In this document: one piece after another, positions 63,597 to 64,000 of the stretch
Numbering within the stretch: position 1 is the stretch's first letter
Layout: each line of letters opens with the position of its first letter
Source of the DNA: Clostridiaceae bacterium
GTDB taxonomy: Bacteria > Bacillota > Clostridia > Lachnospirales > Lachnospiraceae
DNA length: 64,000 nucleotides
Direction of reading: 5' to 3'
NCBI GenBank assembly: GCA_902362725.1
Contig: CABIXM010000016.1
Location: 10,425-74,424, forward strand
Made by a program: the position numbers and the translations under genes
Notes under the pieces: model-generated
The model's database searches: none
Seen by the model: only the letters and a program-made list of their open reading frames with translations
Told to the model about the DNA's origin: nothing

Positions 63597-63944
63597 ATGG
63601 TAAAATATACGGCTTGTATTTGTGAAGGCGGGGCAGAAACTGTAATATTGAATTTGTTATTAGAGCAAAATAAGTTGATTTTTTCGAAAGAAGATTTACT
63701 TGAAGGCGAAATCCTTAAATCAAGAAAAGGAAAAGATTTTGAAATGCGATACTTAAAAAAGGATTTTGCGGGCAAGATAACCGTATATAGGATACTTGAT
63801 TCACGGCGGGAAAATTTTAAAATCAGTAAGGCGTATCAACATAAAGTGGAGGTTGTAAATGTAATTACAGCACCGGAAATAGAAATGCTGATAATTTGTA
63901 ATGAAGCTTCCTGTATAATAAAAAACGTGGATGTTGAAAATTGA
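63597..63944 (+). CDS. RloB/AbiLii-like TOPRIM partner, possibly truncated
   Basis: A 115-residue protein. CEGGAETVILNLLLE resembles the acidic TOPRIM start, and DSRRENFKISKAYQHKVEV and APEIEMLIICNEA resemble the metal-binding middle and the family's P-x-E-M-L region. RloB-like proteins are usually about 180-210 residues and continue after this. So the frame may have lost its end by the TGA at 63942-63944, or the family member is short. Coupled to the ATPase gene. It lies 56 bases from the window end. Confidence 0.6.
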   Translation: MVKYTACICEGGAETVILNLLLEQNKLIFSKEDLLEGEILKSRKGKDFEMRYLKKDFAGKITVYRILDSRRENFKISKAYQHKVEVVNVITAPEIEMLIICNEASCIIKNVDVEN

Positions 63945-64000
63945 AAATACCTCAGAGTACAATAAGACTACTGACTGGCAGGTTAGTAAAAATCTTATTG

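Noticed and set aside
1..64000. tRNA and rRNA genes
   Set aside because: No cloverleaf with the usual T-loop bases or rRNA core sequence was noticed by eye; a covariance search would be needed to exclude a tRNA fully.

Overview
The window looks like chromosome of a spore-forming gut Clostridium of the family Lachnospiraceae. The evidence is a small acid-soluble spore protein, a SpoIID-like wall enzyme, a Csp-like S8 protease, the style of promoters and ribosome sites, and the mix of moderately GC-rich housekeeping genes with AT-richer accessory blocks. The species cannot be named from the sequence alone.

Layout. 1-7.1 kb: dapA-dapB (lysine/diaminopimelate), then a gliding-type ABC operon (ATPase, fused permease/GldG, DUF4340) and two small membrane proteins. 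7.3-10.0 kb: an AT-richer patch with an L-cysteine desulfidase, a GntR regulator and two decayed genes (an M20 amidohydrolase tail and a KdgT permease). 10.0-14.3 kb: a MarR regulator with a palindromic operator and an overlapping heterodimeric ABC exporter. 14.3-21.3 kb: asnS, two lipoproteins, a VWA/MoxR pair and a His-rich CsoR-type sensor. 21.4-32.1 kb: a complete type I-C CRISPR-Cas locus (cas3, then cas5-cas8c-cas7-cas4-cas1-cas2) and an array of 41 repeats and 40 spacers. 32.1-36.7 kb: an Uma2-like remnant, an RpiR regulator, an alpha-glucoside PTS EIICB and a GH4 phospho-glucosidase. 36.7-53.6 kb: core genes (hisA, hpf, secA, a spore protein, a glycine riboswitch with a saccharopine-dehydrogenase-like gene, cdd, a transaldolase-like aldolase, adenosine deaminase, putP, an S1 protein, aroD). 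53.7-64 kb: an S8 protease, then AT-rich mobile DNA with a NERD protein, three tandem large serine recombinases and an ATPase/TOPRIM-like pair.

Most interesting signal. Between cas3 and cas5, on the minus strand, lies a lone, shortened CRISPR repeat (23673-23698) that keeps the exact 12-nt 3' end of the array repeats. The sequence after it matches, at 16 of 17 positions, a site at 23751-23767 on the plus strand. That site is preceded by TTC, the known type I-C PAM, and sits directly after a perfect TATAAT box of the promoter reading into cas5-cas8c-cas7. The only mismatch is at position 12, one of the flipped-out positions in type I R-loops. This has the architecture of a CreR-like mini crRNA that would direct the locus's own Cascade to repress its own promoter.

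Other notable points: cas1 carries one in-frame TAG in an otherwise intact 343-codon frame, so adaptation is probably off. The array has two repeat forms, 33 nt near the leader and 32 nt at the far end, with a re-used and a near-duplicate spacer. The glycine riboswitch stands in front of an amino-acid dehydrogenase-like gene.
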